A DNA stretch of 64,000 nt, taken from the NCBI RefSeq assembly GCF_017565645.3, contig NZ_CP086136.1:7237501-7301500 (forward strand), written 5' to 3'. Of this stretch, positions 18,045-27,890 are shown one piece after another. The DNA comes from Bradyrhizobium barranii subsp. barranii (GTDB taxonomy: Bacteria; Pseudomonadota; Alphaproteobacteria; Rhizobiales; Xanthobacteraceae). Below the pieces are notes generated by a model, which made no database searches, was not told where the DNA came from, and was given only the letters and a program-made list of their open reading frames with translations. The translations under genes and the position numbers were made by a program. Position 1 is the stretch's first letter, and the number at the start of each line of letters is the position of its first letter.

Positions 18045-19466
18045 TCAGTAGCGGTAGTGGTCCGACTTGTACGGACCTTCTTGCTTCACGCCGATGTAGT
18101 CGGCCTGGTCCTTGCGCAGCTCGGTGAGCTTGACGCCGATCTTGGCGAGGTGCAGGCGCGCGACCTTCTCGTCCAGCGACTTCGGCAGCACGTAGACTTC
18201 CTTCTTGTACTTGCCGTCCTTGTTGTTGGCGAACAGCTCGATCTGCGCCAGCGTCTGGTTGGTGAAGGAGGCCGACATCACGAAGGACGGATGGCCCATC
18301 GCGTTGCCGAGGTTCACGAGGCGGCCTTCCGACAGCATGATGATTCGGTGCTTGTCGGGGAATTCGATCTCGTCGACCTGCGGCTTGATGTTGGTCCACT
18401 TCAGGTTACGCAGACCCGCGATCTGGATCTCGTTGTCGAAGTGGCCGATGTTGCAGACGATGGCGCGATCCTTCATCGCGCGCATGTGCTCGATCGTGAT
18501 GATGTCCTTGTTGCCGGTCGCGGTGACGAAGATGTCGGCGCGGGGCGCGGCGTCTTCCATGGTCACGACCTCGTAGCCTTCCATCGCGGCCTGGAGCGCG
18601 CAGATCGGATCGACTTCCGACACCATCACGCGGCAGCCGGCCTGGCGCAGCGACGCGGCAGAACCCTTGCCGACGTCGCCGAAGCCCGCGACCATCGCGA
18701 CCTTGCCCGACATCATCACGTCGGTGCCGCGACGGATGCCGTCGACCAGCGATTCACGGCAGCCATAGAGGTTGTCGAACTTCGACTTGGTGACGCTGTC
18801 GTTGACGTTGATCGCCGGCCACAGCAGCGTGCCGGCCTTCTGCATGTCATAGAGACGATGCACGCCCGTAGTGGTCTCTTCGGAAACGCCCTTGATGCTC
18901 TTGGCGATCTCGGCGAAGTAGCCCTTCGGCTTCTCCTTGAGCTGCTTCTTCAGGAGCGCGAAGAAGACTTCCTCTTCCTCGGAGCCGGGCTTGTCGAGGA
19001 ACGCGGTGTCGCCGTTCTCGGCGCGCAGACCGAGATGGACGTACATGGTGGCATCGCCGCCGTCATCGAGGATCATGTTCGGGTGACCGTCGCCGTGCCA
19101 GTCGAACAGTTTTGCGGTGTAGTCCCAGTATTCGGCGAGCGTCTCGCCCTTGACCGCGAAGACGGGAATGCCGGCGGCCGCGATCGCAGCCGCGGCGTGG
19201 TCCTGCGTCGAATAGATGTTGCAGGAGACCCAGCGAATGTCGGCGCCGAGGGCTGCCAGCGTCTCGATCAGCACGCCGGTCTGGATCGTCATGTGCAGCG
19301 AGCCGGCGATGCGCGCGCCCTTCAGCGGCTGCTTCGGGCCGAACTCCTCGCGGGTGGCCATCAGGCCGGGCATCTCGGTCTCGGCCAGCGAGAGTTCCTT
19401 GCGGCCGAAGTCGGCGAGCGAAATGTCCTTGACGATGTAGTCGGTGAAGCCGGGCTTCGCATTCAT
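18045..19466 (-). CDS. ahcY: Adenosylhomocysteinase (SAH hydrolase)
   Basis: A 473-residue NAD-dependent enzyme splitting S-adenosylhomocysteine into adenosine and homocysteine, relieving product inhibition of methyltransferases. Recognisable blocks: [41 protein letters not shown], the NAD-binding [12 protein letters not shown], and the C-terminal KSDHYRY. It carries the ~40-residue insertion ([20 protein letters not shown]) typical of the longer bacterial and plant form. Start [16 protein letters not shown] at 19466, preceded by AGGA. It lies downstream of metK on the same strand with a repeat element between, placing SAM synthesis and SAH removal together. Confidence 0.97.
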   Translation of the reverse strand: MNAKPGFTDYIVKDISLADFGRKELSLAETEMPGLMATREEFGPKQPLKGARIAGSLHMTIQTGVLIETLAALGADIRWVSCNIYSTQDHAAAAIAAAGIPVFAVKGETLAEYWDYTAKLFDWHGDGHPNMILDDGGDATMYVHLGLRAENGDTAFLDKPGSEEEEVFFALLKKQLKEKPKGYFAEIAKSIKGVSEETTTGVHRLYDMQKAGTLLWPAINVNDSVTKSKFDNLYGCRESLVDGIRRGTDVMMSGKVAMVAGFGDVGKGSAASLRQAGCRVMVSEVDPICALQAAMEGYEVVTMEDAAPRADIFVTATGNKDIITIEHMRAMKDRAIVCNIGHFDNEIQIAGLRNLKWTNIKPQVDEIEFPDKHRIIMLSEGRLVNLGNAMGHPSFVMSASFTNQTLAQIELFANNKDGKYKKEVYVLPKSLDEKVARLHLAKIGVKLTELRKDQADYIGVKQEGPYKSDHYRY

Positions 19467-19490
19467 AGCGGAGGTCCTGTTGTTGAATTG

Positions 19491-19584
19491 GTCGTTCCGG
19501 GTCGCCTTAGAAAGGCGAACCCGGAATCTCGACATTATGGATAAGGATCCCGGGTTCGCCGCTGTCGCGGCGCCCCGGAACGAC
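19491..19584. repeat. Intergenic palindromic repeat element
   Basis: Outer arms GTCGTTCCGG (19491-19500) and CCGGAACGAC (19575-19584) enclose inner hairpin-forming GGCGAACCCGG / CCGGGTTCGCC. It occupies almost the whole gap between metK and ahcY. A related element is at 30945-31043 in this window. It could shape the metK-ahcY transcript. Confidence 0.7.
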
Positions 19585-19592
19585 GTTGGTGA

Positions 19593-20789
<1,197 letters not shown>

Positions 20790-20851
20790 CAGTAACCCCT
20801 TGTTCCGCCGTTAACATGGCGGGCGTTTGCGATGTTTAACCTTGGATTATG

Positions 20852-22207
20852 TCAATCACGCCGTCGCGAGATGACGTAGGACTCGTCGAGAAACCAGAGC
20901 CCGTTGTACTTCCGCAGCACGTCCCGGGCGGCATCCAGAGTGCGGCCGTTTTGAGTCATTTCTGTCAATCGGTCGTCCTCGATCTGCGCCACATACACCG
21001 CCGCATTCCACGCTGCAAAGGCCGTCGAGGATCCGATGGTACCCGTCACCTCGTTGGGCAGCGCTTCCATATCATACCTGAAGATCGAACGGTTGTCCGC
21101 ATAAGCATTAAAATTTAGGTCCCGGCCCAACGACCCAAGCTCGTACTTCACGGCGCGCAATAGCTCATGACGGCTGACCGCGAAAGGATTTTCTCCAGGC
21201 CAGATCGCCTGGATCATTTCCATGCCGGGATCGTGACCATGGGAGTGGATTCCGATCAGCCGCCCGCCCGGCCGAAGCGCCCGCGCCAGCGGTGCAATGA
21301 TCCGCTTTGCCCGGAAATTGACCGAGGACAGGGCGCGGTAGGGCTGGGATGCAATGACCAGGTCGAAATTGGCCTCGGCCTGGCCCGGCCGCGGAATGGT
21401 CGAATCCAGCAGGAACCTGTGGTCCTCGCGGTAGAGCACCAGGACGACGGGCCGCTCGTAGAGCGGCATGGCCGTGCGTGGGCTGATCGCGGCGCGCCAG
21501 TTCTGCTCCAGGAACGGCCTCAACTCGGCGATCTGCTGCTCGAACTCGCCTGACGAGGCGCCACGTAACGGAACCTCGTGCCAGACGGTGGCCGCCGCCG
21601 CCGCAGGCGATGCCGGCGTGAGCCAAGGCGCCTCGGAGTAGAACATGTTGGTGAACACGAACACCGACGCCGGATGCTCGAAAATGCGGTCCGGGACCCT
21701 CTCCAGCGTCAGCCGCAGGTCCTCGAGACTGAGCTCCTTGCCGGCCACGTAGAACGGCATGTGCGGGTAGCGCTGGTGCGTTGCGCGCAGCACCCGGGCC
21801 AGCACCGTGCCGTCGCCGACGCCTGCGTCGAAGATGCGCAGCGCCGGCGGGCGCGGATGGATGCTGGCGAGTTCCAGCGCGACGCGCTCGGCGACCACCC
21901 TCTTCTCGCTGCAGGTATGGACGAACAGCAGGTATTTTTGCCGGTTCTCGAAGAAACGGAAATTACCGCGCGGATCGCGTTTTTCCGGGGGTACCTGGAG
22001 TCCCCGCGGCGGCGGCAGGCCGCCCGTCGTCGATGCGGCGATATAGGCCTGGATCCGCTCCAGCGTGTCGATCGTGATGCGCTTTCCCTCGCGCAGGCGA
22101 TGGACCAGCTTCCCATCGTTCACCGCGCGCCGGCCAAACGTCGATTCCGCCATGTCCGCCTTGCGGCAGAACTCGGTGATTTGGCTAAGGATTTCGTCGT
22201 TCTTCAT
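20852..22207 (-). CDS. HTH domain fused to a SAM-dependent methyltransferase
   Basis: A 451-residue protein. Residues 1-58 (ILSQITEFCRKADMAESTFG, then RRAVNDGKLVHRLREGKRIT and IDTLERIQAYI) look like an XRE-type helix-turn-helix. Residues ~100-400 form a class I methyltransferase fold with motif I ALRIFDAGVGDGTVLARVLR and a later RALRPGGRLIGIHSHG (motif post-III). It lacks signatures of DNA, rRNA or known small-molecule methyltransferases. The DNA-binding domain suggests either a regulator that senses SAM or a methyltransferase recruited to DNA. It lies 62 bp upstream of metK on the same strand. No ribosome-binding site precedes the ATG; a 9-bp inverted repeat starts 14 bp upstream. Confidence 0.7.
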   Translation of the reverse strand: MKNDEILSQITEFCRKADMAESTFGRRAVNDGKLVHRLREGKRITIDTLERIQAYIAASTTGGLPPPRGLQVPPEKRDPRGNFRFFENRQKYLLFVHTCSEKRVVAERVALELASIHPRPPALRIFDAGVGDGTVLARVLRATHQRYPHMPFYVAGKELSLEDLRLTLERVPDRIFEHPASVFVFTNMFYSEAPWLTPASPAAAAATVWHEVPLRGASSGEFEQQIAELRPFLEQNWRAAISPRTAMPLYERPVVLVLYREDHRFLLDSTIPRPGQAEANFDLVIASQPYRALSSVNFRAKRIIAPLARALRPGGRLIGIHSHGHDPGMEMIQAIWPGENPFAVSRHELLRAVKYELGSLGRDLNFNAYADNRSIFRYDMEALPNEVTGTIGSSTAFAAWNAAVYVAQIEDDRLTEMTQNGRTLDAARDVLRKYNGLWFLDESYVISRRRD

Positions 22208-22221
22208 GAGTGGGAAAGCGG

Positions 22222-22266
22222 TGGGCAGAACTGTTGGGACCAGCGTCGTAGCAAAATCTGCCCACT
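22222..22266. promoter_or_regulatory. Inverted repeat in the leader of the HTH-methyltransferase gene
   Basis: GTGGGCAGA (22222-22230) and TCTGCCCAC (22258-22266) are perfect 9-bp arms with a 27-bp spacer, just upstream of the start at 22207 and within the divergent region shared with the caspase-like gene. It may be an operator or an RNA hairpin. Confidence 0.4.
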
Positions 22267-22373
22267 GAGGGAATACCCTCTCTTGGCTTTACCCCACGTC
22301 CAATGACGAGCGCGTGAACCCCGGCGCACCGCCGAGCAACAAACAAGCGCTTCTCCTTCAAGGGACCATCGCC

Positions 22374-24080
22374 ATGCGCCGCCTGCTCGTCGCGCTCTGC
22401 CTGCTCACAGCAACCCTGTGGGCCGCACCCGCCTTCGCGCAGGCGCGGAGCCAGCTCGGGCCGCTCTGCACCACCGACACCACGCCGCCAGACCAGATGA
22501 TCGACGCCTGCAACAAGATCGTCGCGCTGAAGGTGTTTCGCGGCGAGCAGCTCGCGACGATCTATTTCTGGCGCGCGGTGGGCTGGAACAAGAAGGGCGA
22601 CTATTCGAAGGTCATCGCCGACACCACCGAGGCGATCCGGCTCCAGCCGAGCCAGGCGGTCTACAATCTCAGGGGATCGGCCTATTACGACAAGGGAGAC
22701 TACGACATCGCGATCGCCGATTTCGACGATGCGCTGAAGCTCGGCCCGCCTGATGGCACGATCTTCCACAATCGCGGCAACGCCTGGCGCGGCAAGGGCG
22801 ACTACGCCAAGGCGATCGCCGACTACGATGCCACGATCAAGCTGCAGCCCAAATCGACGTTCTCGTTCCAGAATCGCGGCATTGCGAAGGAGGCGCTCGG
22901 CGATCTCGACGGCGCGCTTGCCGACATCAACCAGGCGATCCGGCTCGACCCGACACTGCCGCAGCCGCTGATCAATCGCACCGCGATCTGGCGCGTGCGG
23001 GGCGATCTCGATCGCGCCATTGCCGATGGCAGCGAGGCGATCCGGCTTGCGAAAGAGAAACCGCCCGTCAACATCATGACGCCGCCGAACAGCGTGCTGA
23101 TATCAGGCTATATCCACCGCGCGCTGGCCTATGAGGCGAAGGGCGACTACGCCCATGCGCGCGACGACTACAAGGCGACGCTGGCGATCGTGGCTTCCGA
23201 TGCCGGCAGCAAGGCCAACCAGGCCACCGCCAAGGTGCGGCTGTCGCTGGTGACGGATGCGCTCACACCCATCCCGCGCGATCCGCCGTCACCGGCGACG
23301 CAGCCGGCCCCGCATCAAACGGGCGCGGCGCCTGCGCCCTCGCCTGCCCCGGTGACGCTCGGCAAGCGCCTGGCACTGGTGATCGGCAACGGCGCCTATG
23401 CGCATGTCAAGGCGCTGCCCAATCCGGCCAACGATGCGCGTGCCGTCGCCAGGAGCCTGCGCGACATCGGCTTCACGGTGTCGGAGGGCATCGATCTCGA
23501 CCGCGCAGCGATGCAGAAAGTGAGGCGCGACTTCCTGCGCGAGGCGGCGCGGGCGCAGGTCGCGTTGGTCTACTATGCCGGCCACGGCGTGCAGGTCGAC
23601 GGCCGCAACTATCTCATTCCCGTCGACGTCGACCTCAAGCCGGGCGCGGGCATGACGGAGGCGATGATTGACATGGACACGATCATGGCCGGCCTCGACG
23701 ATCAGGTCCGCACCAACATTTTGATCTTCGATGCCTGCCGCAACAATCCGATGGCGCAGCAGGTCGCAGCCGCCGGCACCAACCGAGGCATCGAGGGCGC
23801 TTCGGGCCTCGCAGCGCCAACAAGCCTGGGCGCCGGTGCAACGCTGGGCGCGGGCACGCTGATCGCGTTCGCCACCGCGCCGGGCCAGGTCGCACTCGAT
23901 GGCGAAGGCGCCAACTCGCCGTTCTCCGCCGCCCTCTCCCGCCATCTCGGCACGCCGGGGCTGGAGGTTCAGCAGATGCTGACGCGCGTGCGGGCGGAAG
24001 TGGTCTCGAGCACGAAGAACAAGCAGGTGCCGTGGTCGAACTCGTCGCTGCTGGGCGAGGTTTATCTGGCGGAGAAGTGA
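22374..24080 (+). CDS. Secreted TPR protein with C-terminal caspase-like (peptidase C14) domain
   Basis: A 568-residue protein. Signal peptide MRRLLVALCLLTATLWAAPA with cleavage after FAQA (~24). Residues ~60-320 are TPR repeats (for example GDYDIAIADFDDALKLGPPD and KGDYAKAIADYDATIKLQP). A Pro/Ala-rich linker leads to a caspase-hemoglobinase fold: RLALVIGNGAYAHVKALPNP, catalytic His404 in YYAGHGVQ and catalytic Cys455 in DACRNNP. The start at 22374 has AAGGGA upstream. The combination of a secreted protein with peptide-binding repeats and an intact His/Cys dyad suggests periplasmic proteolysis or signalling; the target is unknown. It is divergent from the HTH-methyltransferase gene. Confidence 0.85.
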   Translation: MRRLLVALCLLTATLWAAPAFAQARSQLGPLCTTDTTPPDQMIDACNKIVALKVFRGEQLATIYFWRAVGWNKKGDYSKVIADTTEAIRLQPSQAVYNLRGSAYYDKGDYDIAIADFDDALKLGPPDGTIFHNRGNAWRGKGDYAKAIADYDATIKLQPKSTFSFQNRGIAKEALGDLDGALADINQAIRLDPTLPQPLINRTAIWRVRGDLDRAIADGSEAIRLAKEKPPVNIMTPPNSVLISGYIHRALAYEAKGDYAHARDDYKATLAIVASDAGSKANQATAKVRLSLVTDALTPIPRDPPSPATQPAPHQTGAAPAPSPAPVTLGKRLALVIGNGAYAHVKALPNPANDARAVARSLRDIGFTVSEGIDLDRAAMQKVRRDFLREAARAQVALVYYAGHGVQVDGRNYLIPVDVDLKPGAGMTEAMIDMDTIMAGLDDQVRTNILIFDACRNNPMAQQVAAAGTNRGIEGASGLAAPTSLGAGATLGAGTLIAFATAPGQVALDGEGANSPFSAALSRHLGTPGLEVQQMLTRVRAEVVSSTKNKQVPWSNSSLLGEVYLAEK

Positions 24081-24135
24081 GGGCGGGTAAGCGCACTGGT
24101 TTTCGAGGGTGTGACGCTGCCCGCCACTCACTCGG

Positions 24136-24237
24136 TGTCATCGCCCGACTTGATCGGGCGATCCAGTAATCCGAGACGCCAGTGATTCACCGAGAAGACG
24201 CGGCGTACTGGATTCCCCGCTTTCGCGGGGAATGACA
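24136..24237. repeat. Intergenic palindromic repeat element
   Basis: Outer TGTCAT.../...ATGACA ends, inner arms ATCCAGTA (24161-24168) and TACTGGAT (24206-24213), and two flanking CG-rich hairpins. It lies between the convergent caspase-like and MetE-like genes and belongs to the type of dispersed element common in Bradyrhizobium intergenic DNA (recollection). Confidence 0.65.
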
Positions 24238-24254
24238 GCAGCCATGTGGCAAAC

Positions 24255-25373
24255 TTAGTTGCCCCACACTTCCTTGGCGATCTCGACCGCAAGGCCGAGC
24301 TTGGCCCACTGCTCTTCCTCGGAGAGGATGTTGCCTTCCTCGGTCGAGGCAAAGCCGCATTGCGGGGACAGCGCGAGCTGCTCCAGCGGTGCAAACTTGG
24401 CGGCCTCTTCGAGACGACGCTTGATGTCATCCTTTTTCTCGAGCTCGCCGAACTTCGAGGTGATGACGCCGACCACGACGACCTTGTTGCCCTTGGGCAG
24501 GAAGCGCAGCGGCTCGAAGCCGCCGGCGCGGTCAGAGTCGTATTCGAGGAAGTAGCCATCGTAATTGGTGCCGGCCAGCATGGTCTCGGCCACGGGCTCG
24601 TAGCCGCCCGAGGAGATCCAGGTCGAGCGGAAATTGCCGCGGCAGACATGCGTCGTCACCACCATGTCGGCCGGCTTCTCGGCCAGCGCGTAATTGATGA
24701 CGCGCGCATAGATCTGCTGGAGACCCTCGGGATTGTCGCCACGCTCACGCGCCTTCTGCAACTCGTCCTGCGAGCAGAGATACGCCCACACGGTGTCGTC
24801 GAACTGAAGATAGCGGCAGCCGGCATCGTAAAACGCCTTCACGGCCTTGCGGTAGGTCTTGCCGAGGTCTTCGTAGAACGCGTCGAGATCGGGATAGACG
24901 TCCTTGGAGATCGCCTTGCGGCCGCCGCGGAAGTGCAGCACGGCCGGCGAGGGGATCGTCATCTTGGCGGCGACGTGGGCCTGGTCGGCGGACTTCTTCA
25001 GGAAGCGGAAGTGATCCAGCATCGGATGGTCGTCGGGGAAATCGAGCTTGCCGATCACGCGGACCGCGTCATGCCGCGTCTCGACGCCCGCGAACTGGAT
25101 GCCCGTGTCCGGGTGAAACATTTCGCAGCCGGTGAGCTTGGCCAGGAAATCGAAATGCCACCAGGAGCGGCGGAATTCGCCGTCGGTCGCGAGCTTCAAG
25201 CCGATCGAGGCCTGCTTGTGCACGACCTTCTCGATCTCCATGTCCTCGATCTTGCGCAGATCGTCGACCGAGATCTCGCCCTTCTCGAGCCTGGCGCGGG
25301 CTTCCTTGATCTTCGCGGGACGCAAGAGGCTGCCGACCTCGTCGGCGCGGAAGGGGGCTTTGGTTCGCTGCAT
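24255..25373 (-). CDS. Core-only cobalamin-independent methionine synthase family protein (MetE C-terminal domain)
   Basis: A 372-residue protein equivalent to only the catalytic C-terminal half of MetE (which is about 750 residues). The zinc ligands appear as H242-x-C244 (THVCRGN), E277 (FLEYDS) and C339 (SPQCGFAS). Closest remembered relatives are the YxjG/YxjH group and other core-MetE proteins, some of which use methyl donors other than 5-methyl-tetrahydropteroyl-triglutamate. It should transfer a methyl group to homocysteine or a similar thiol. GGGAG precedes the ATG. It is 19 bp downstream of livF on the same strand, so it is probably the last gene of the liv operon. Confidence 0.85.
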   Translation of the reverse strand: MQRTKAPFRADEVGSLLRPAKIKEARARLEKGEISVDDLRKIEDMEIEKVVHKQASIGLKLATDGEFRRSWWHFDFLAKLTGCEMFHPDTGIQFAGVETRHDAVRVIGKLDFPDDHPMLDHFRFLKKSADQAHVAAKMTIPSPAVLHFRGGRKAISKDVYPDLDAFYEDLGKTYRKAVKAFYDAGCRYLQFDDTVWAYLCSQDELQKARERGDNPEGLQQIYARVINYALAEKPADMVVTTHVCRGNFRSTWISSGGYEPVAETMLAGTNYDGYFLEYDSDRAGGFEPLRFLPKGNKVVVVGVITSKFGELEKKDDIKRRLEEAAKFAPLEQLALSPQCGFASTEEGNILSEEEQWAKLGLAVEIAKEVWGN

Positions 25374-25392
25374 TTTCTACTCCCGGGATATT

Positions 25393-26109
25393 TTAGTGGG
25401 CCGCCGCCCCTGCGACGCCGAGGTGGCGTTCGAGGACCGACGGGTCGGCCTTCAGCGCGGCACTCGGGGCGTCGTGGACGATCGTTCCGCGCTCCAATAT
25501 CACAACACGGTCGGCGAGCCCCAGAATCTTTTGCGCGTTCTGCTCGACGATGATCGAGCAGATGCCGCCCGCCCGGGTGATGCTGCCGATCGCCTTCAGA
25601 AGCTCCTCGACGATGATGGGGGCGAGGCCCTCGGTCGGCTCGTCCAGCAGCAGAACCTTCGGGTTGAGGGTCAGCGCCCGGCCGATCGCCAGCATCTGCT
25701 GCTCGCCGCCGGAGAGCTGGTTGCCGAAATTGCTCCGCCGCTCCTTCAGCCGCGGGAACATCTCGTAGACCCTCTCGACCGTCCAGGGGCCGGGCTGCGC
25801 CACCGCGGTCATGTTCTCTTCCACCGTCAGCGAGCGGAAGATATTGCGCTCCTGCGGCACCCAGCCGATGCCGGCCCGCGCCCGCTGATCGGGCCGCAAG
25901 CTCGTGACATCGGTGCCGGCCAGCGCGACCGAACCGGAGAAACGGCGGGTCACGCCGACGATGGAGTTGATCAGCGTGGTCTTGCCGGTGCCGTTGCGGC
26001 CCAGCAGCGCAAGCACCTGCCCCTCGGCGAGGCGCAGGGACATGTTGGGCAGCACCACCGCCTCGCCATAGCCGGCGCGAAGTGCGTCGATCGCGAGCAG
26101 GTCAGACAT
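25393..26109 (-). CDS. livF: Branched-chain amino acid-type ABC transporter, ATPase LivF
   Basis: A 238-residue ATPase: Walker A GRNGTGKTT, signature LSGGEQQM, Walker B VLLLDEPTEGLAP, and the LivF-type VPQERNIFRSLTVEENM. It energises import of the solute delivered by the LivK-like protein encoded upstream. Its start overlaps the end of livG by 8 bp (translational coupling). Followed by the MetE-like gene. Gene symbol refers to family; the solute may be an amino acid, amide or other small acid. Confidence 0.9.
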   Translation of the reverse strand: MSDLLAIDALRAGYGEAVVLPNMSLRLAEGQVLALLGRNGTGKTTLINSIVGVTRRFSGSVALAGTDVTSLRPDQRARAGIGWVPQERNIFRSLTVEENMTAVAQPGPWTVERVYEMFPRLKERRSNFGNQLSGGEQQMLAIGRALTLNPKVLLLDEPTEGLAPIIVEELLKAIGSITRAGGICSIIVEQNAQKILGLADRVVILERGTIVHDAPSAALKADPSVLERHLGVAGAAAH

Positions 26110-26857
26110 TGACCGCCTCCTCGCCGAGATAGACGGCCTTGACCTGCGGGTCGCGCGCGACCACGTCGGGTGGACCTTCTGTGAGCAGCGCGCCCGAGAC
26201 CAATACCGAGATGCGGTCGGCGAAGGAAAAGACGAGGTCCATGTCGTGCTCGATCAGCAGCACGGTGACGTCGCGCGGCAGGCTGCCTACGACGGCGAGA
26301 ATGTCGTGGCGTTCGCTCTCGGGCACGCCGGCGGCGGGCTCGTCGAGCAGCAGCACGCGCGGCTTGACGGCGATCGCGACCGCGATCTCGAGCAGGCGTT
26401 GCTTGCCGTAAGGCAGCGTCACGGTCTCTTCGTTCATGACGTCGAGCAGATGGAAGCGCCTCAGGAGATCGGCGATCTCGCCGTTGACGTCGCCCCGCGT
26501 GCCCATCCGCCGCCACCAGTCGCCGCCATGGCCGAGGCGCTCGGAGACGGCGAGGCCGATGGTCTCGAGCGGGGTCAGGTCGGGATAGAGCTGGTTGATC
26601 TGGAAGGTGCGCGACAGGCCGCGCAGCACGCGCTTGTGCACCGGAAAATCCGTGATGTCCTGGCCTTCGAGCAGGATCCGGCCCGAGTTCGGCTTGAGCA
26701 CGCCGGTGAGCTGGTTGATCACAGTGGTCTTGCCGGCGCCGTTCGGGCCGATCAGCGCGTGGCGGGCGCCCTGCTCGATCTTGAGCGACAGGTCCCGCGT
26801 CACGCGCAGACCGCCGAACTGCTTTTCGAGATTTTGGGTTTCGAGCGCGATGGTCAT
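26102..26857 (-). CDS. livG: Branched-chain amino acid-type ABC transporter, ATPase LivG
   Basis: A 251-residue ATPase with Walker A GPNGAGKTT, GLSRTFQINQLYPDLTPLE, and Walker B VLLLDEPAAGVPESE. The signature motif is LPYGKQRLLEIA, the LivG-type variant of LSGGQ. The start MTIALETQNLEKQFGG at 26857 overlaps the livM stop in ATGA; the long open extension upstream lies within livM and is rejected. Confidence 0.9.
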   Translation of the reverse strand: MTIALETQNLEKQFGGLRVTRDLSLKIEQGARHALIGPNGAGKTTVINQLTGVLKPNSGRILLEGQDITDFPVHKRVLRGLSRTFQINQLYPDLTPLETIGLAVSERLGHGGDWWRRMGTRGDVNGEIADLLRRFHLLDVMNEETVTLPYGKQRLLEIAVAIAVKPRVLLLDEPAAGVPESERHDILAVVGSLPRDVTVLLIEHDMDLVFSFADRISVLVSGALLTEGPPDVVARDPQVKAVYLGEEAVNV

Positions 26858-27882
26858 GCGTCGCTCTCCGGCACGGCAACGACGGCCTTGCGTCCGGCAA
26901 CCTGCTTGATGACCAGGTTCGGCACGTACAGCATCCAGCGATGCAGGCGCTGGCGGCCGACGAGCACGATCACGACCAGCACGAGACCGATCCAGAACTG
27001 CCAATATTGCGGGGTGATGGTGGAGAACAATTCCTGGAGCATACGGAACACCACCGCACCGACCAGCCCGCCATAGAGATATCCGGTTCCGCCAATCACG
27101 AGCACCAGCATCAAATCGGCCGAACGCTCGAAGGCGAACACGTCGAGGGAGGCGATCGCCGTGGTCTGGGTGAACAGCGCGCCCGCGATGCCGGCATAGA
27201 ACGCCGCGAGCGTGTAGATCGCGATCAGGCGGCGGTTGACGGGGATGCCGATGGCGGCGGCGCGCAGCGGATTGTTCTTGATCGCGCGCAGCGACAGGCC
27301 GAACGGCGAATGCACGACGCGGCGGGCGAACAGGAACAACAGGAACAGCACCGCCAGCGAGTAGAAAAAGCCGGTCTTGCCGAACATGTCGAACGCAATC
27401 TCGCCGAAGATCGGCTGCATCTCGATGCCCTGAAGGCCGTCGGTGCCGCCGGTGATGTTAGAGAAGCGCTCGGCGAGCGCTTCAAGCAGCAGCGCGATGC
27501 CGAGCGTGACCATCAGCCGGGTCAGATCGACGCCGCGGATCACCAGGAAGCTGGTGGCGAAACCCAGCACCATCGCGGCAAGGCCGGCGACGATCAGCGC
27601 GAGCACGGGCTCGTTGATGATGCCATGCAAGGCGAGAAGCCCCGCGGCGTAGGCGCCGACGCCGAAGAAGGCGGCGTGGCCGAGCGAGACGATGCCGGCA
27701 TAACCGAGGATGAGATCCAGCGACATCGCAAACAGCGCCAGCCGCAGGATGTCGGTCATGATCAGATAGCGCGTGGGAAATGCGAAGCCGCAGGCCAGCA
27801 CGACCAGCCAGAAGGCGACTTCGCCATAGTGCCAGCGTGCCTGGCGCCGGGCGTGATAACCGACGTCGGAGGAAGCGCTCAT
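26854..27882 (-). CDS. livM: Branched-chain amino acid-type ABC transporter, permease LivM
   Basis: A 342-residue inner-membrane protein with about 9-10 helices: the conserved LDLILGYAGIVSLGHAAFFGVG near residue 50-75, FGLSLRAIKNNPLRAAAIG (the EAA-like loop contacting the ATPase) and LVIGGTGYLYGGLVGA. The MSASSDVGYHARRQARWHYG start at 27882 lies 8 bp after livH, with TGAGG before it. Confidence 0.9.
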   Translation of the reverse strand: MSASSDVGYHARRQARWHYGEVAFWLVVLACGFAFPTRYLIMTDILRLALFAMSLDLILGYAGIVSLGHAAFFGVGAYAAGLLALHGIINEPVLALIVAGLAAMVLGFATSFLVIRGVDLTRLMVTLGIALLLEALAERFSNITGGTDGLQGIEMQPIFGEIAFDMFGKTGFFYSLAVLFLLFLFARRVVHSPFGLSLRAIKNNPLRAAAIGIPVNRRLIAIYTLAAFYAGIAGALFTQTTAIASLDVFAFERSADLMLVLVIGGTGYLYGGLVGAVVFRMLQELFSTITPQYWQFWIGLVLVVIVLVGRQRLHRWMLYVPNLVIKQVAGRKAVVAVPESDA

Positions 27883-27890
27883 CGGCGGCC

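Noticed and set aside
17865..19544. 559-codon open frame on the plus strand across ahcY
   Set aside because: Antisense to ahcY. Its composition (Asp/Val/Arg/Leu-rich) is the mirror image of ahcY codons.
20790..20851. Possible SAM riboswitch before metK
   Set aside because: The 62-bp leader is too short for SAM-I/II types and I recognise no conserved core of the SAM, SAH or SAM/SAH classes.
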